Shown here piece after piece: positions 10,868 to 22,537 of a stretch of DNA of 64,000 nucleotides. The position numbers and the translations under genes are program-made. The notes under the pieces were generated by a model. It made no database searches. It saw only the letters and a program-made list of their open reading frames with translations, and was not told the DNA's origin. The stretch spans positions 1 to 64,000 of the forward strand of contig JADNRX010000054.1 of the NCBI GenBank assembly GCA_015501595.1, in the 5' to 3' direction. Numbering within the stretch: the first letter of the stretch is position 1; every line of letters starts with the position of its first letter. The stretch is from Hymenopellis radicata. Lineage: Eukaryota; Basidiomycota; Agaricomycetes; Agaricales; Physalacriaceae.

Positions 10868-12756
10868 ATGTATCTCCCCGAAACTTCCAAGAGCTATCGT
10901 CAGATGAATGAGGCTTACGATGAGCTTATCAATCTCGTTTGGAACGGCATGGGCGGTATCTTTTGGGATGGGAAACGTAAATACGGCGAGTCCCCAACAA
11001 ATATTTTACTCTAAATGAAAGCTGACTCCTCCCTCTTCAGACCATGAGTTGTATCTTCGCGCTCTGAATCGTCGCGCTCTGAAAAAACTAGCTCTCGACC
11101 TTGGCCTCCTCACGGCACGGGCGCCTGTTTCCTCGCGCGCAGTGGAGAAGTTCCGCATGCAGCTCTGGGACTGGCATGAGCAACGATATTCTCGCGACAG
11201 AGCAGTCTCAATGGTATATGAGGACCCTTGGAGCCCGACCTGTAGAAAGTACCCTTTACGGGCCTTCGTTGATTCTTTGCCCGTCAAACATCGCTACCAA
11301 GATTTACGGCTTTACCTTGAAGTTGGCATTTCGGCCGCCAGTACACTCGTTTATCCGAAGGAGATGTCCGAAGCGCTGGTGGCTCGATGTCGACTGGGAC
11401 TGCGAGCCCTGCGACTCAGAGAGGTATGTTAATGTTTCCGAGCCCATCCGTTCCGTAACTGAATTGACCCGCAGAAACGTGGACCTACGGCTACCGACCG
11501 GCCCAAACCAGGATGGCGGTGGCTACTGGACTGGTATCGCACCCCGGCCGACTATGAGACTGCGGGCGACATCCTCACAACGCTGATGACGGTGTATCAC
11601 CTGGCTACAACGCCACCTTCTCAGCGCGTGCTACGAGAGGATGCGATGGCCGATGTCTCAACAAATTGCATTTATTGGACAGATATCAATGGCGTAGACG
11701 CCCCACAGAGCCGGTGTGGTTGTCGCTTCAATAAAGATGGATCCAACGTAAGCGGTGTCATTTGGCGAAAATTTCCGTGGCTAACCGGCAACAAAAGTCC
11801 GGCGTCCTTTGCATAGCAATCGCGAGCGACCCGCCAATCATGCATACGCGGAAGATCGAGTCCATTCACCGCACTCAGGCTGATTTTATGAAGATTTTGA
11901 TAACGCACTTTGCCAAAGCCCAGGCCGAGATACAGAGTCTGCAAGTGGTTCACCAAACCAATGCTGACGGTTCCCAAACCATCGGTGTATCGGTGACGTT
12001 TGGACTAGAGACACTCCCAACCGTGATCGGGTGCCTTGAAGTGATAGAGAGCGTCTCGAAGATGATTCCAGGATTCGGAGGCATCGCAGAGGGAGTCTGC
12101 GCTACGCTTCGGAAGATTTTATGCTCGGCAGAGGTGGGTTCCGACTACGAACCCTCCCTTGGGCCTCACGTCTCACTCCCCTTTTAGAGTGCAAAGATCT
12201 GTCGCTCTGAATGCACTGCGCTAGCTGAGCACACCGCGCTCATCACTTGCGCAATTCTGAACGAAGTCGCCTCCTCCCCGTCCCTGCTAGAAGACAAATC
12301 TCTTCGCGACTTATGTCGGTATGTCACCCGAATAATTTTGAGTCGCGTCCTTGTACACTGATCTGTGCATTTTTGTAGTACGCTGGACATAGTGAAGACG
12401 GCGCTTCTCCAAATCGAGAAGCTTCGTTGGGTCAAGTATATTTTCATGCAATCTCGCATCAAGAGCGAGTTACAGCGTCTCAAGGACACCGTCACCGACG
12501 CGTGCTTTGCGTTTGGGGTACGTGCAGAATAGTAACTTGGGACTGAGAACATCGTAGGGCTGACTTTGCCTCATTGAAGATTCACAGCGAGCTGTCGGCT
12601 GCTAGGGTTCTCCGGGACCTTAGGACGATGCAAACTACGATTCTTGATCGCATTGAGCAGATCCGCCGAGACCAAGTACGGCACCATGAAGAGATCATCA
12701 GGAATCAAGCCGAGATGCAACGCCAATTAACACAATTCCTGGCAGGCTTTCAATAG
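10868..12756 (+). CDS. Helical-bundle (MLKL/HeLo-like) family protein, copy C
   Basis: Several exons encode a protein whose paralogues are the two genes at 45.9-48.0 and 48.8-51.0 kb. Exon 1 begins MYLPETSKSYRQ. Next comes an N-terminal domain shared with the paralogues (CRKYPL, LEVGISAAS, PKEMSEAL) and a Cys-containing middle (CIYWTDING, RCGCRF). The C-terminal part is helical: TQADFMKILITHFAKAQAEI, then ETLPTVIGCLEVIESVSKMI-PGFGGIAEG. A long amphipathic stretch follows (LRWVKYIFMQSRIKSELQRL), ending in a coiled-coil (IEQIRRDQVRHHEEI). The order of a hydrophobic Pro-Gly-Phe-Gly helix and a basic SRIKSEL helix resembles the N-terminal four-helix bundles of fungal NLR-like and MLKL-like proteins. 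Those act at membranes in regulated cell death. No nucleotide-binding or repeat domain follows. Function is inferred by pattern only. Confidence 0.7.
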
Positions 12757-12901
12757 ACGCAGGCGCTATGAGTAAGGCCTTTCCTAGTAATCCACAACTT
12801 ATTTCACTTTCACTTTTCCGTTTACGAATACGATATTGACCAGATACGACATTCCCCACTAAATACGAATTATGTTTAGACAGACGAACCCATCCTGATG
12901 C

Positions 12902-14416
12902 TCAAATATCAAACTCTACTACCCTAACGGGACTGGGCGTTGACCCACTGCTCGATTCCTGGAAGAGAACACCCAACGTCTCCCGCCCACTCCCAACCAG
13001 ACCTACTCGATCAACAGTGACCTCCCCAAACGCCTTTAGCCCGGCACCCACTCCATCATACACCAGTGTCCAGTCCCCGTATCCGGCACTCGCCGTCGCA
13101 CTGACTACCCTAACATAGGGCAGCACCACATACGCGTTATCGGCGGAGTCCAAAGCAATCTGGGAGCGCCCCACCGCCTCGATGGCGAAAGGTATTTCTG
13201 TCTTCACGAATGATCCATTCGACGCCTGATATACGTGGAAGGCGCGCGCATAGGAAGTACGGTTGGACTCATAGTCGGTAACACATTGTGTGAAGCGTCC
13301 TGGGACGTAAGATATAATCGCGTGAATGCGCCCAGCGGAGTCGACATCCTGAGATTCTTGGTTCATCAATCCGTGGTCGGCATTTAAAGAGTCGATGATG
13401 ATCCCCGACGTGTTGACGGTTACTGGTGAGCTTCCTGACGTGGCGATGGTGCTTCCGGCGGCGTTTTTCCATGTCCTCCCTGTTCGAGTTCAGGTCGGGA
13501 TCAATTTTAGAAGCAGGACTGCACGCGCACCGTAATCATCTGAATAGAAGTAGACTGTGTCGTGATTGGTGAGTCCTCCGCTCGAGCAGCTGACACTGCC
13601 GCTATTTTCCCGCCATGTCCCCGTAACATGCAGTCTGGTGCCTCTGTACGTGAAGCCGTGGATATAGAGACTCCGTGCTGCAGACGTAGCCCCGCTTGGC
13701 GCTGTGTACGTTCCGGTTTTACTTGCCCACGAGCCGACGGAAGTCCACTTGGCAGAGGATGCATCGTACTCAGCAAGCTGATAGTCGCCGTTCCCAGAGA
13801 CACCTGTGCGATAGACGAATTGAAGCGCGTTCGTGGGTGTGACGACGAATTGTGGGTAAGTAATTTGACTGTCATAAATTTCAGACATAGAGCAAGAAAG
13901 TAAAGAAAGAATGGCGCACCTGCCGACGCTCAATGTCCCAATTGTATTCGTGATGCTTCCGAATAAACTGGCGCTCCATGTGACTGAGGACCCTGCGGCA
14001 CCAGCACTCGAGACCGTGTAGTACACCGGAGTGCTGTGACAGTCCATCGCGACGTGGATCCGACCATCCACCGGGCTCACACCGAGCGCGACCACATTGT
14101 GACTGTCCGTCGCAACCAAAGTATGATTGAGCGTCAGCGTCTGCCATGAGCCCCAGGACGTAGCGGAGGCGGTACGGCGCGCTAACACGACAGCCCGGGA
14201 CGACGTGTACCATGCGGCATATTGGTACGAGTTATAGGTGAGGACACCGGACAGTTGGAAGGAGTTGACGTTGACGAGACCATCGTACGAAATAAAGTAG
14301 ACGCCCGAGGAGTCGAGTACGGTGTTACTGAGAAGTGAGGTGGATGGGCCTGCACGGGCCCTCCCGATGAGGAGCAGAAGAAGCAACTGCGAGAGTCTTA
14401 CGACGGAGAGCAGCAT
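12902..14416 (-). CDS. Secreted BNR_4-type beta-propeller protein, probable polysaccharide lyase or hydrolase
   Basis: Three exons (14416-13920, 13868-13525, 13479-12902) joined by introns of 51 and 45 bases give 472 residues. The ATG at 14416 begins a strong signal peptide (MLLSVVRLSQLLLLLLIG, cleavage near ARAG), so the longer frame from 14473 is unlikely. The mature protein has the order typical of BNR_4 proteins: SYDGLVNVNSF, then NSYQYAAWY, VVLARR, DSHNVVALGVSPVDGRIHVA and MDCHSTPVYY, with recurring Trp/Tyr strands in the propeller. Members of this family in CAZy include lyases acting on acidic polysaccharides. The substrate here cannot be read from the sequence. The gene looks intact and is likely extracellular. 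Confidence 0.82.
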
Positions 14417-15098
14417 TTTAGCTAGACCGATCGAACGCGTTACGTCGGAGTTATATGTCCGTCGAAGGTGCACCGTCCGTCGTGGCGGAACATCAGGCTG
14501 AACAGGTGGACGTATCGGTCCGGGCGAATTGTCGACCTTGTGATGGCATTCATGTGGCGGCTACCAGTACAAAGCCCGCCGCACGTGTGCGTACGTCTTC
14601 CTGAAGGTGGACATCAGAAGAGAATAATATGAGGGAAGACAATCCATCCTCACATTTGCTTCATCTATAAGGCACGAGCTAATCAGATGACCGTTCCTCG
14701 CATTTATCGGATGCAAAACACTAGGACCAAGGTGGAATTTGAGGAGTAGAGATTGCACTGAAAAGTGTGTCGAATATGATCTTTGAGGGCAGACTCCATG
14801 AAAGCCTAAAGTGAAAAATGTAGATCAAGGAGATGGGTCAAGTCGCTTCGGCGGATTGCGGCGGAAAATTCACCTCACGTGACGACGAAGGCGGGCCGGA
14901 AGAGGAGGCGGAAAACTGGAATCGCTTTCGACAATTGTCAACGCGTCATAGTGGCACTGATAGCCCTACCGTTCCTTGCATGGACGTTGTAAAACATCCG
15001 CCAGTTCTTAACAATAAGGAAACCAAATTTGGGAATGACCGCTCCGATCGAACGCGCGTCATGCCTCTTGACACATACCGCCATATCAACGAATTTTT
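14417..15098. other. Intergenic with one doubtful ORF
   Basis: A plus-strand frame from 14833 to 15201 (122 residues, MGQVASADCGG) runs into the repeat described next and has no recognised domain. I would not treat it as a gene on this evidence. Confidence 0.3.
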
Positions 15099-15392
15099 CG
15101 TACTGCAAGGTGACTGCATTCGTCCTATTATTCCCGACTACCCAAAGGCCGACCACCACCAGAGAATATCGAAGGCGTGGTGTGGTCTACTCGTACAATA
15201 GTTTGCATCAACTATAAAAAGTTGGTTTCTTCTCTTCCCTTCCTCCTCGTACTGCAAGGTGACTGCGTTCGTCCTATTCCCGACTACCCAAATACTGACC
15301 ATCACCAGAGAATATCGAAGGCGTGGTGTGGTCTACTTGTACAATAGTTGCATCAACTATAAAACTTGGTTCCTTCTCTTTCCTTCCTCCTC
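15099..15392. repeat. Tandem direct duplication, two copies of about 149 bases
   Basis: Copy 1 starts at 15099 and copy 2 at 15248; both begin CGTACTGCAAGGTGACTGC. They share long identical stretches through GAGAATATCGAAGGCGTGG, ATCAACTATAAAA and CTTCCTCC. Small differences (ATTATTCCC against ATTCCC) show some divergence. No coding meaning was recognised. Confidence 0.85.
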
Positions 15393-16659
15393 CCCCTTCA
15401 ACGGCGACGAATTACAACCCGAATGGAATATGAGGGGACGCGGATAATATGCGCGTATTAATCTGCGAGTATGAGGTGAGATCAACAGTCGTATGCGCAC
15501 GGAATGCTTACAGAAATGTATAGGGATCGGTAAGGCGAGGATGGTCGCGCTATGAGATGACACAGCTGCTGCTATCGCCGTCCGCCTCGTTGACGGGTAT
15601 GCTCGTCTCCATGCACTCCTCGTCTTCTGCATGTGCAACGGTAGGAACGTATTCGAAGGAATCCATTGCACTCGGGTGGGTGTGGTGGCGAAGGGAGTGC
15701 TGGTGCCATTCTATTGCCCCTCAGCTCTTCTTATATGCGCCAGCATGAATGCGGGCAAGGTACGGGACCTGAGACGTCCATTTGGTTTGTCTCTCCGCAT
15801 ATGGAGGAAAACAATAAGGACGCGCTTTGACGTGAGTCTAATTTGAAAAATAGACGCGAACTTAAACATTGTTAACAATAAGGATTCCAGAACGGGTTGG
15901 TGAACGTGATGAATCGGTGTTATTAGCCTTCCGCTCGGCGCAGAACAAGGGCGTTCGCTGTGAGACCCTGTCCTACAGCGTCTCGCGAACAGAGCACTCA
16001 GACCTCGTCGTACGCCGCAGTGCAGTATTTCTCCTCGTTCCAAAACGGCTCTGCGATCCTCTTTCAGTCACCGATTCTATTCTTGGCAGCGGAAGTACTC
16101 CGAAGACTCACCTCTTATTGTCTTTCTGCGACACCCAGTTCCCATCATTCCTCCGACACGCATTTCAATTTCCAACATGATCCCGCATCAGTACCGTCGC
16201 GTATCACTGTCAGGAACGTTCGCACCATCATCATCACAATCGCACCTGGCAACTCTAATGTTTCCTTTCGTGGCGCACCATAAGTACTCGTACAGTGCAA
16301 AAGGCGCGTGGTAAGTACTATTGTGAAGTCATCCGGATCCTCACTCCACTGGTGGGCCTCCACCATTCTTCACGTTATCGGCTCGATCTTATTGTCTTCA
16401 AAGTCTCGGGGGCAATGCGACTCCATTCATAGCCCGACATGGCCATGACAGAGTTCGCGGTCAAAGTAACCCCTGTGCCCTGACGGAACGTCGAAGAAGA
16501 CATTCATTCCTCGGTACCGTTGATCTCAGGCTTATTGTTCTCAACTGTTCGTGTGCAATTGGACTATATTTATAGTCGACCTGGCATTTTCTAGAGTCCG
16601 GATCGCCACCATTGGCATTGGAGGACAAGAACACGCATTTCAACGTCCGAAGATAAACT
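15393..16659. other. Intergenic, no gene recognised
   Basis: Several short frames occupy both strands, none with a family signature. I see nothing I can support as a gene. Confidence 0.35.
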
Positions 16660-16975
16660 CCGACTCTCTTCTCCTCTCTTATCCAGCAGTCATCTTTTCA
16701 TTTACCTCTTAGCTTCACCAGCAAAATGTTCTTCGGTGACGGTGGTGAGCAATAAAGCTCTGGGTTCCCGCGCCGGCGGCGGGGTGGATCGTACGAACTT
16801 GATCCACAGTCTCGTGGATAGCGTGACTGTTTGAAGCTGCAGCGCACTTTTAGGACTAAGGACATTGGCGCCGCGCTCGACAGCCTCATGTTCATCTGTG
16901 TGCCGCTCTGCCTCCACAGCGTAACGACCGGATGAATCTTACCCCGGCCGCGCTGGGTGCGCCACACTGTAGGTT
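16660..16975. repeat. Diverged repeat, partner of 20221-20462
   Basis: This stretch and the one near 20.2-20.46 kb share a common order of short matches: ATAAACTCCGACT, GTC(A/G)TCTTTTC(A/G)TTTAC, CT(C/G)GGTTCCCG, TCTCATGTTC-type runs, CCT(C/T)CACAGCG and GCGCCACACTGT. They look like old copies of one sequence. Open minus-strand frames exist in both but do not agree, so neither is convincing as a gene. Confidence 0.55.
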
Positions 16976-17239
16976 AGTCATGCCCTTCGATGGGAAAGAT
17001 ATAGGACCGTACCTTTCGTCCGTATTCATGTCATTACTTTGCAGGAAGCACAGATGTGGGGGGTAGAGTACTTACGTCCATATGAAAAGGAAGGATGTCC
17101 GACCAACGCTTGCAAAGATACAGATATATGGCCAGAAGGCAGTCGAGTGAACCGGGATATATTAAACGTCTCGCATATCTTCCTTCCAACACACGTAGAA
17201 ATCAATCCACCAAGTTCTCCGTCCCAAATCTCGGCGTGA

Positions 17240-17705
17240 TCCTGCACCTGAACGGCGTCAAGCAACTTTCCCCCAACGCCGCAACGCGTCAGCTAAACAA
17301 CCGGCCCAAGAACACGCGCTTACTTCATAGGTTCTCCGATGGGCTTAAACTCCAGGATCGATCCGGGGCGTGGCGAGCGTCGTGAAGATGGTGGCTTCAG
17401 CGAGCATGCGGCCCACTCAGAGCATATCAGCAACAGTATCTCCAAGAAGAAGCCTGCTCACCGTCCCACGCGAACACGGGGTCTTGTTCAGGTGTCGCGC
17501 CCAAGAAACGAGCGGGATCGAACGTCTCTTTCCTATCAACGTAGTTATCAGATTCAAGTGAGAGAGGATGCATACCAGATGATGCTTCCTTTTGGGATGA
17601 AGTACCCATGTCGCGTGTCAGGACGGCAGGGGAGAGTGACGACGTACGGAAGGATGCATCCGCAGAATGAGCGCGCCGAGGTATGGGAGGGCCTCGTAAG
17701 TGGGT
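17240..17705 (-). pseudogene. Cytochrome P450 C-terminal relic
   Basis: Read on the minus strand, pieces of the P450 C-terminal half appear in order but in changing frames: PYLGALILRMHPS, GYFIPKGSIIW, ETFDPARFLG, then PVFAWDG, ADML-like and MLAEATIFTTLA, with KPIGEP near the end. These correspond to the region before the PERF motif, the PERF motif itself (PARF here) and the helix after the heme loop. The Cys-containing heme loop is not readable and stops interrupt the frame, so the enzyme cannot be functional. The N-terminal half was not found. Confidence 0.55.
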
Positions 17706-18339
17706 AAACGGTCATGTGCCTAGATGAAGAAGTGTACGATTATTGCTTCGAGGGCGACTTGCGTTTTGTAATCCAGCTATTTCAATCATGAACATTCAGC
17801 GTAAAAGAATAGAACTTACCGCGAAGCCAAGACGCGACCAGGGGAGATACCGTTCCTCATGGCAGTACCGGCAGTCTGCTCCCTGTCGACTCGGACTGCG
17901 GGGTATCGCATTGGACATACCGCGGCCTCCTTGGTATAAGTAAATGGCTGCAAGACCATAGCCTTCCATGCCTTTGCTTTCCCTTGGAATCCAGCACCTG
18001 GGAGCGAACTAGAGAGGGTCGAGTTTACCATTGGAAGACTTACGGAAGGGTATAACGTTTGAGTAGCTGGAACGACGCCGAGGTTGCAACCGCATCGCCT
18101 CCTCTGAAATTCGTCATTGTAATCCTGGTGGGGCTCGCCGTCTGACGCCATACGCGCCATACAAGTACCATACTATTACCAGTCAGGCCAGGCGACGAGT
18201 CCAGTTGATGGATGCATTGTTAAAGTTGAGGTGAAGGAGTTTAAAGGAGCTGGAGGAACGTTCCCCAGATGATGGGTTTCAGGATGAGCGCTCGCGATCG
18301 CAACTCCTCCGTCCGTGGTATCAGCGACGAGCGACATGG

Positions 18340-18458
18340 GAAGGAAGCAAGAAGGAGGAGCAAAAGAAGAAGGGGGTTGCGTCGAGTGGTTCAATTGCGG
18401 CAAGCGCGGCCACATGAAGAAGAATCCACATCTTCCGCGCGTCCAGAGGCATAGATGC
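18340..18458 (+). pseudogene. Possible retrotransposon Gag zinc-knuckle relic
   Basis: A short frame carries FNCGKRGHMKKN preceded by a Cys three residues earlier and by a Lys/Glu-rich stretch. This resembles the C-x2-C-x4-H-x4-C knuckle of copia-type Gag proteins, but the first Cys is displaced (CVEWFNCG) and the last Cys is replaced (KKNPH). No protease, integrase or reverse transcriptase was seen around it. Chance is possible. Confidence 0.3.
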
Positions 18459-18945
18459 GTCTATCGTTGTGTGATGCTTGATGGAAGAGCAATTATTTTA
18501 CATATGTCTGTTGGGACGACGGTGGCTGTGTATTTACTATTTGGTCCTGTCCGTATGTTTGCTTACCCCAGTCCGCACGTTGGTCTCGCATCAACCACCA
18601 CTCCAGCAAAGGACGCAGCAGCAAAAAATGGACGACGGTACGCGCACGTCCCGTTTTCGGTTTTCGGTTTTCGGCTACGGCTGCGCATAGTCGCTTTCCT
18701 GCACATAAAAAAAATAAGCGCCGTCGCTTTTCGACACAGTCGCCAGCAACGTCGCTTTTACATGCGTCTCTGGGCCGGCATAGCCCAGCCCAGCCCAGTA
18801 TTTCAGCGCCTTCTACCTTCGCCTTCTACCGCACGCGCACGGGCGCCTCTGCACGTTCGGCATCGCCCAGTACCCAGCAGTCGTCGCTTCGCCTTTCCCA
18901 GCCAACTCTTCCTTGACGCACACACACCTAACACACCCTCAAAGC

Positions 18946-19837
18946 ATGGCAACCAGAAGTGGCCCCTCTATCCGCAACCGACGAGCGTATGCGCAGTCGC
19001 AGCCCCGTCCGCAGGGAAGAACGACCCCCTCGCGACTTTGATGACCGCAATGATGGCGGACGTAGGGATGACCGCCGTGATGATAGGGATGGGGGAGGGA
19101 CAGGCGAGATGACAGGGATGGGCGTGGAAGGGGTGGCGGAGGAGGAGGAGGAGGAAGAGGTGGTGGAGAGTGAGTTGTCCTTTTTTCTCTTTATATGTCG
19201 TCTAACGGCCACACGCAGAAACAATCCCGGAAACAACCTGCACGTGTCTGGACTCTCCCGGACTGTCTCGATGACTTCTCTTCAAACACACTTTGCTGCG
19301 TGCGGTCGTGTACAAAAGGCGTCTGTCATGCTCGATCCGCATACTCGGGACTCTCGTGGATTTGGCTTTGTCACTATGGAAACTCCGGAAGAAGCGGACG
19401 CTGCTATCCAAGCGTTGAATGGGACAGAGTTTATGGGGAGGACTTTGGTCATCGAAAAGGCTAGGCGTGGTCGGGCCAGGACTCCTACTCCCGGCAAGTA
19501 TTACGGTCCCCCCAAGAGGGGTGAGGGTGAGTACCTCTTCGTTGCTGTCCGAGTGAGGAGCTAATCAGTCGTTGTAGATGAAGGAGGGTACGGGAGGGAG
19601 AGGCAGTATGATCCCAGGCCATATGATAGTCGCTATGCCCGTGGTGGAGGTGGCGGGCGGCGCGATTATGGCGATCGTGGGGATCGCGGAGGTGGAAGGG
19701 ATTATGGGAGAGATGACCGTGGTGGTGGTGGGCGAGACCGCGATTATGATCGTGGCGGACGGAGTGGTGGGGGCGATCGGGGTGATAGGAAAGAGTATTC
19801 CGGTGGTGGGGGGCGGGATTATGAACGTAGGTTTTAG
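18946..19837 (+). CDS. RRM RNA-binding protein with RS/RGG-like flanks (Tra2-like)
   Basis: A nuclear RNA-binding protein probably involved in splicing. The single RRM is encoded by the exon from 19219 and is complete, with RNP2 (LHVSGL) and RNP1 (RGFGFVTM), LNGTEFMGRTLVIEKARRGRA and the PGKYYGPPK linker. The last exon begins after GTGAGT..TTGTAG (acceptor about 19577) and encodes an Arg/Gly/Tyr/Asp-rich tail ending at the stop at 19835. Upstream, MRSRSPVRREERPPRDFDD (ATG 18989) reads in a frame one base off from the frame required at the splice junction, where GRGRGGGGGGG precedes the donor at 19170. One missing G in the GGGGG run near 19090 would fix it. A 25-base insertion between two GCAACC words after the ATG at 18946 also separates that ATG from the natural continuation. 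Confidence 0.8.
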
Positions 19838-20220
19838 GTAGTCTTTTTGGGGTTGGCGCTGTTGTTCTCAGAAATACATTGTGCTTGCACTCTTCTCTGG
19901 TCCTCTTTATAGAGTGTAACAAGCTCCTAGTCATCTTTCCCCAATCCGCGTTTGGCGGGAACAGTGCCGAAGAGGACGAGATTGGCTAGGGGGGAACAAG
20001 GCGTCGGTGACTTCCCGAGTTGCATCCTCTTGTAGCCTCCTTCACTGTTGGCGGACCCCAAGGGGCATCCGCGATGAGATGGGAGCTCCTTCGTTAGCGC
20101 CCTGGGGCGATACAACTTGTTGTGCCCGACAGATTTCGAGGGGTCGAGTCATTCACTTCTTCTTTGAGGATCCTTGTGTGATAACACTCTTCATACAAGC
20201 ACGAGGTTATTACCGGTGAA

Positions 20221-20462
20221 AGTCCGCATATAAACTCCGACTTCTCCTCCAACATCAACCAGTAGTCGTCTTTTCGTTTACGTCTTGGCTTCTCGCCCCG
20301 CCCGCAAAACGTTCGCGTAAAGCTCCGGGTTCCCGCCCGACTCTCGTAGCTGCAGCAATATGGGCATTTGCGACAGTATTCTCATGTTCCTCTGTGCCTT
20401 GACTGCCTTCACAGCGCAAGGACGGGCGCTGGGATGCTGCGCCACACTGTTGCCCTGCGGGC
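20221..20462. repeat. Diverged repeat, partner of 16660-16975
   Basis: Shares the same series of short matches as the copy near 16.7 kb, beginning at the TATAAACTCCGACT-like words and ending at GCGCCACACTGT. It is more GC-rich and has lost some internal blocks. No gene is supported inside it. Confidence 0.5.
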
Positions 20463-21029
20463 ATGCAGTCAAGTCTGGGCTCATCACTCATTGCGTCCGT
20501 CTATAAAGGAGGGCTCAACGGCGCGCTCATCGGATTCGGTGGCGCGTCATCACTGGGAAGCCCGGTCCACTCGTCGGGAACCTCGCGACCGAGTTTGAGT
20601 GGATCTTCTTCTTCAAGTGGGCTGATCAGTGGGGTGAGGCTTCTTCTTCTTATCCACTCATCACGATTAAACTTGAAATACATAACAGGACCGCCGGTAT
20701 CCGCCTCGACACTCGGGACGTGGGAGGCTTCGTACAATGGCCATGCCACTTTGCGGAGATTGGGAGGTAATGAAAAGACGCCAGATGATCCTGCACAGCT
20801 CTTCAAGATGAGTCTGTAAATGCAATCCTGAGATTACTGTGAGTTCATGACTGCCTGATGCCGACACGACAAGTTGTGCAGACGCACTTGGGTGTTCCTG
20901 TGATTGCCAACGGTGACTGATCAAGTCATGTACGAATTATGTTACGGCTAAATTTCCTAGTAGCCAATTCATTATACTTATGGATATTAGATTTCGCCAC
21001 TTGTCATGGCAGGCAAGATTCCAAAAAAT
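20463..21029. other. Intergenic, no gene recognised
   Basis: Short frames on both strands, no motifs. It lies beyond the 3' end of the rhodopsin-like gene. Confidence 0.35.
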
Positions 21030-22355
21030 CTAAACTATGGCGCTCTTCGCCTCGTCATCGAGTTCAAGCTGCTGCGAATCCACAGTGTGCACTTGAATAC
21101 TGAACGATATCCCACGGATGGACTGCCCAAACACCGCCCCATCATTGCTCGAATCCAACTCGCCCTTCGTCGCAAGTACCGTCGTGGCGGCACTCGACGT
21201 AGTATCCGAGTCCTTCTCGCGAGAAGCGAACCGGATCGTCGTGCCAGTGATCGCGTTCTTCCTGTCCCTGGCGTCCTCTCGGATCCTGATGGCAGCAGTG
21301 ACCACCACCGGGATATTGCACACAATAAGCGCAAGACGCAGTCCTACATACTATCTGATTAAAGCACTGCGCGGTAGACGTGACTCGGGCGCATACCTCA
21401 ACAATCGCCGACACCACAACCTTAACGCCTCCGAATGTCAGGATGTACGAAGCATGCGTGAGCGAGACGACGGTGGTCACGATGCACGTCGAGAAGATGA
21501 CCATGAGGCGGCGCCGGAGCCCCGCGTCCTGAATACACGAGAGGAGCTTCAGCGGTGCGATGAGTAGAACGAGATCAGCGATAACATCGGCTGTAGGCCT
21601 CATCATCAGGAGGTTAATCGCGCTGATAGCGGGGGAGGCTTACAAACTAACTGACAGATGGCGACCTGTTTGTTCAGGACGCACTGTGGGCTGAGCATGT
21701 ATTTCCACCGCGGCTCCGGCTCGCACACCCAGAAAAGCTGGCAGATCAGAATAACAGGGACCACGATGAAGAGCACAGCGATCCAGCGGAATCGCCGCCG
21801 CCGCTGTTCGTCGGGGTGCACTCGTATGATGGAGAATAATATAGATAATCGAGAAGACCTTCAACAGTGCCATCAATGAAGCTAAATTAAAAGTAGTACG
21901 ACGTACTGACCAAACAATCGTGTAGAACGACGTCGCGAGCACGTAACACGCTGCTATTTGAATGATCTTGAATTGACCGGCTGATACAGTAATCGAATGA
22001 GCTGTGCACGCCGTAGGACGCTTAACCGTACTCACTAGGATTGGGAATATGCACAAATACGCCAGCTATTTGTGCAAGGAGCACTGCCGCCGCAAAGCCT
22101 GCCCAGGCCTACACAGATGTCACTTCAGGTGGAGAACTTGAACCGTGGCCCAGGTTGAAGAACTCACATCATCCATCCCAAACCGACCTCTCCGCACGAA
22201 TAGTCGCCAAACGGTAACCGAAATGGCGACAAAGGAACACACCGCAGACGTTACTACTTACACTGTAAGCAGCTGCCACACAACATGGAACGCACATACA
22301 TACTTTTCATCTGAATGAGAAGTCTGTTGATGTTCGTAATGTCGGTGGCCCCCAT
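21030..22355 (-). CDS. Fungal rhodopsin-like seven-helix membrane protein
   Basis: Seven exons (22355-22304, 22256-22168, 22108-22036, 21980-21911, 21858-21644, 21590-21397, 21350-21030) join in phase to 337 residues. Signature segments of the fungal rhodopsin-domain family appear in order: VWRLFVRRGRFGMDD after helix 1, LLAQIAGVFVHIPN, YVLATSFYTIVWSSRLSILFSIIRV with the basic loop QRRRRFRW, FWVCEPEP, QCVLNKQVAICQL, DVIADLVLLIAPLKLL, RRRLMVIFSTCIVTTVVSL and LRLALIVCNIPVVVTA. The C-terminal tail of about 70 residues is cytosolic and Ser/Thr-rich. No retinal-binding Lys of microbial opsins is claimed; the family is named for its fold and its ligand is unknown. The locus is intact and starts about 180 bases below the ARV1 fragment. 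Confidence 0.88.
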
Positions 22356-22537
22356 GGTAAAGGAAAGAGAGAGAGTGGTCAGTCGGTGTTAAGGGGTAGA
22401 AGTGCGGTTCGCGCGGCTTTGAAACCACTCGGCTCGCACTTCTAGACGTACAAGCTTGGAGGCGGCCGCAGCGGACACGTCCATTGGAATACCACAGTGT
22501 GGATGATAGATAGTCGGGCAGCAGTGGGTACAAAGCC

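Noticed and set aside
18315..19112. 265-residue plus-strand open frame
   Set aside because: It runs through the RRM gene's promoter and first exon in the wrong frame and has no domain apart from the short zinc-knuckle-like piece.
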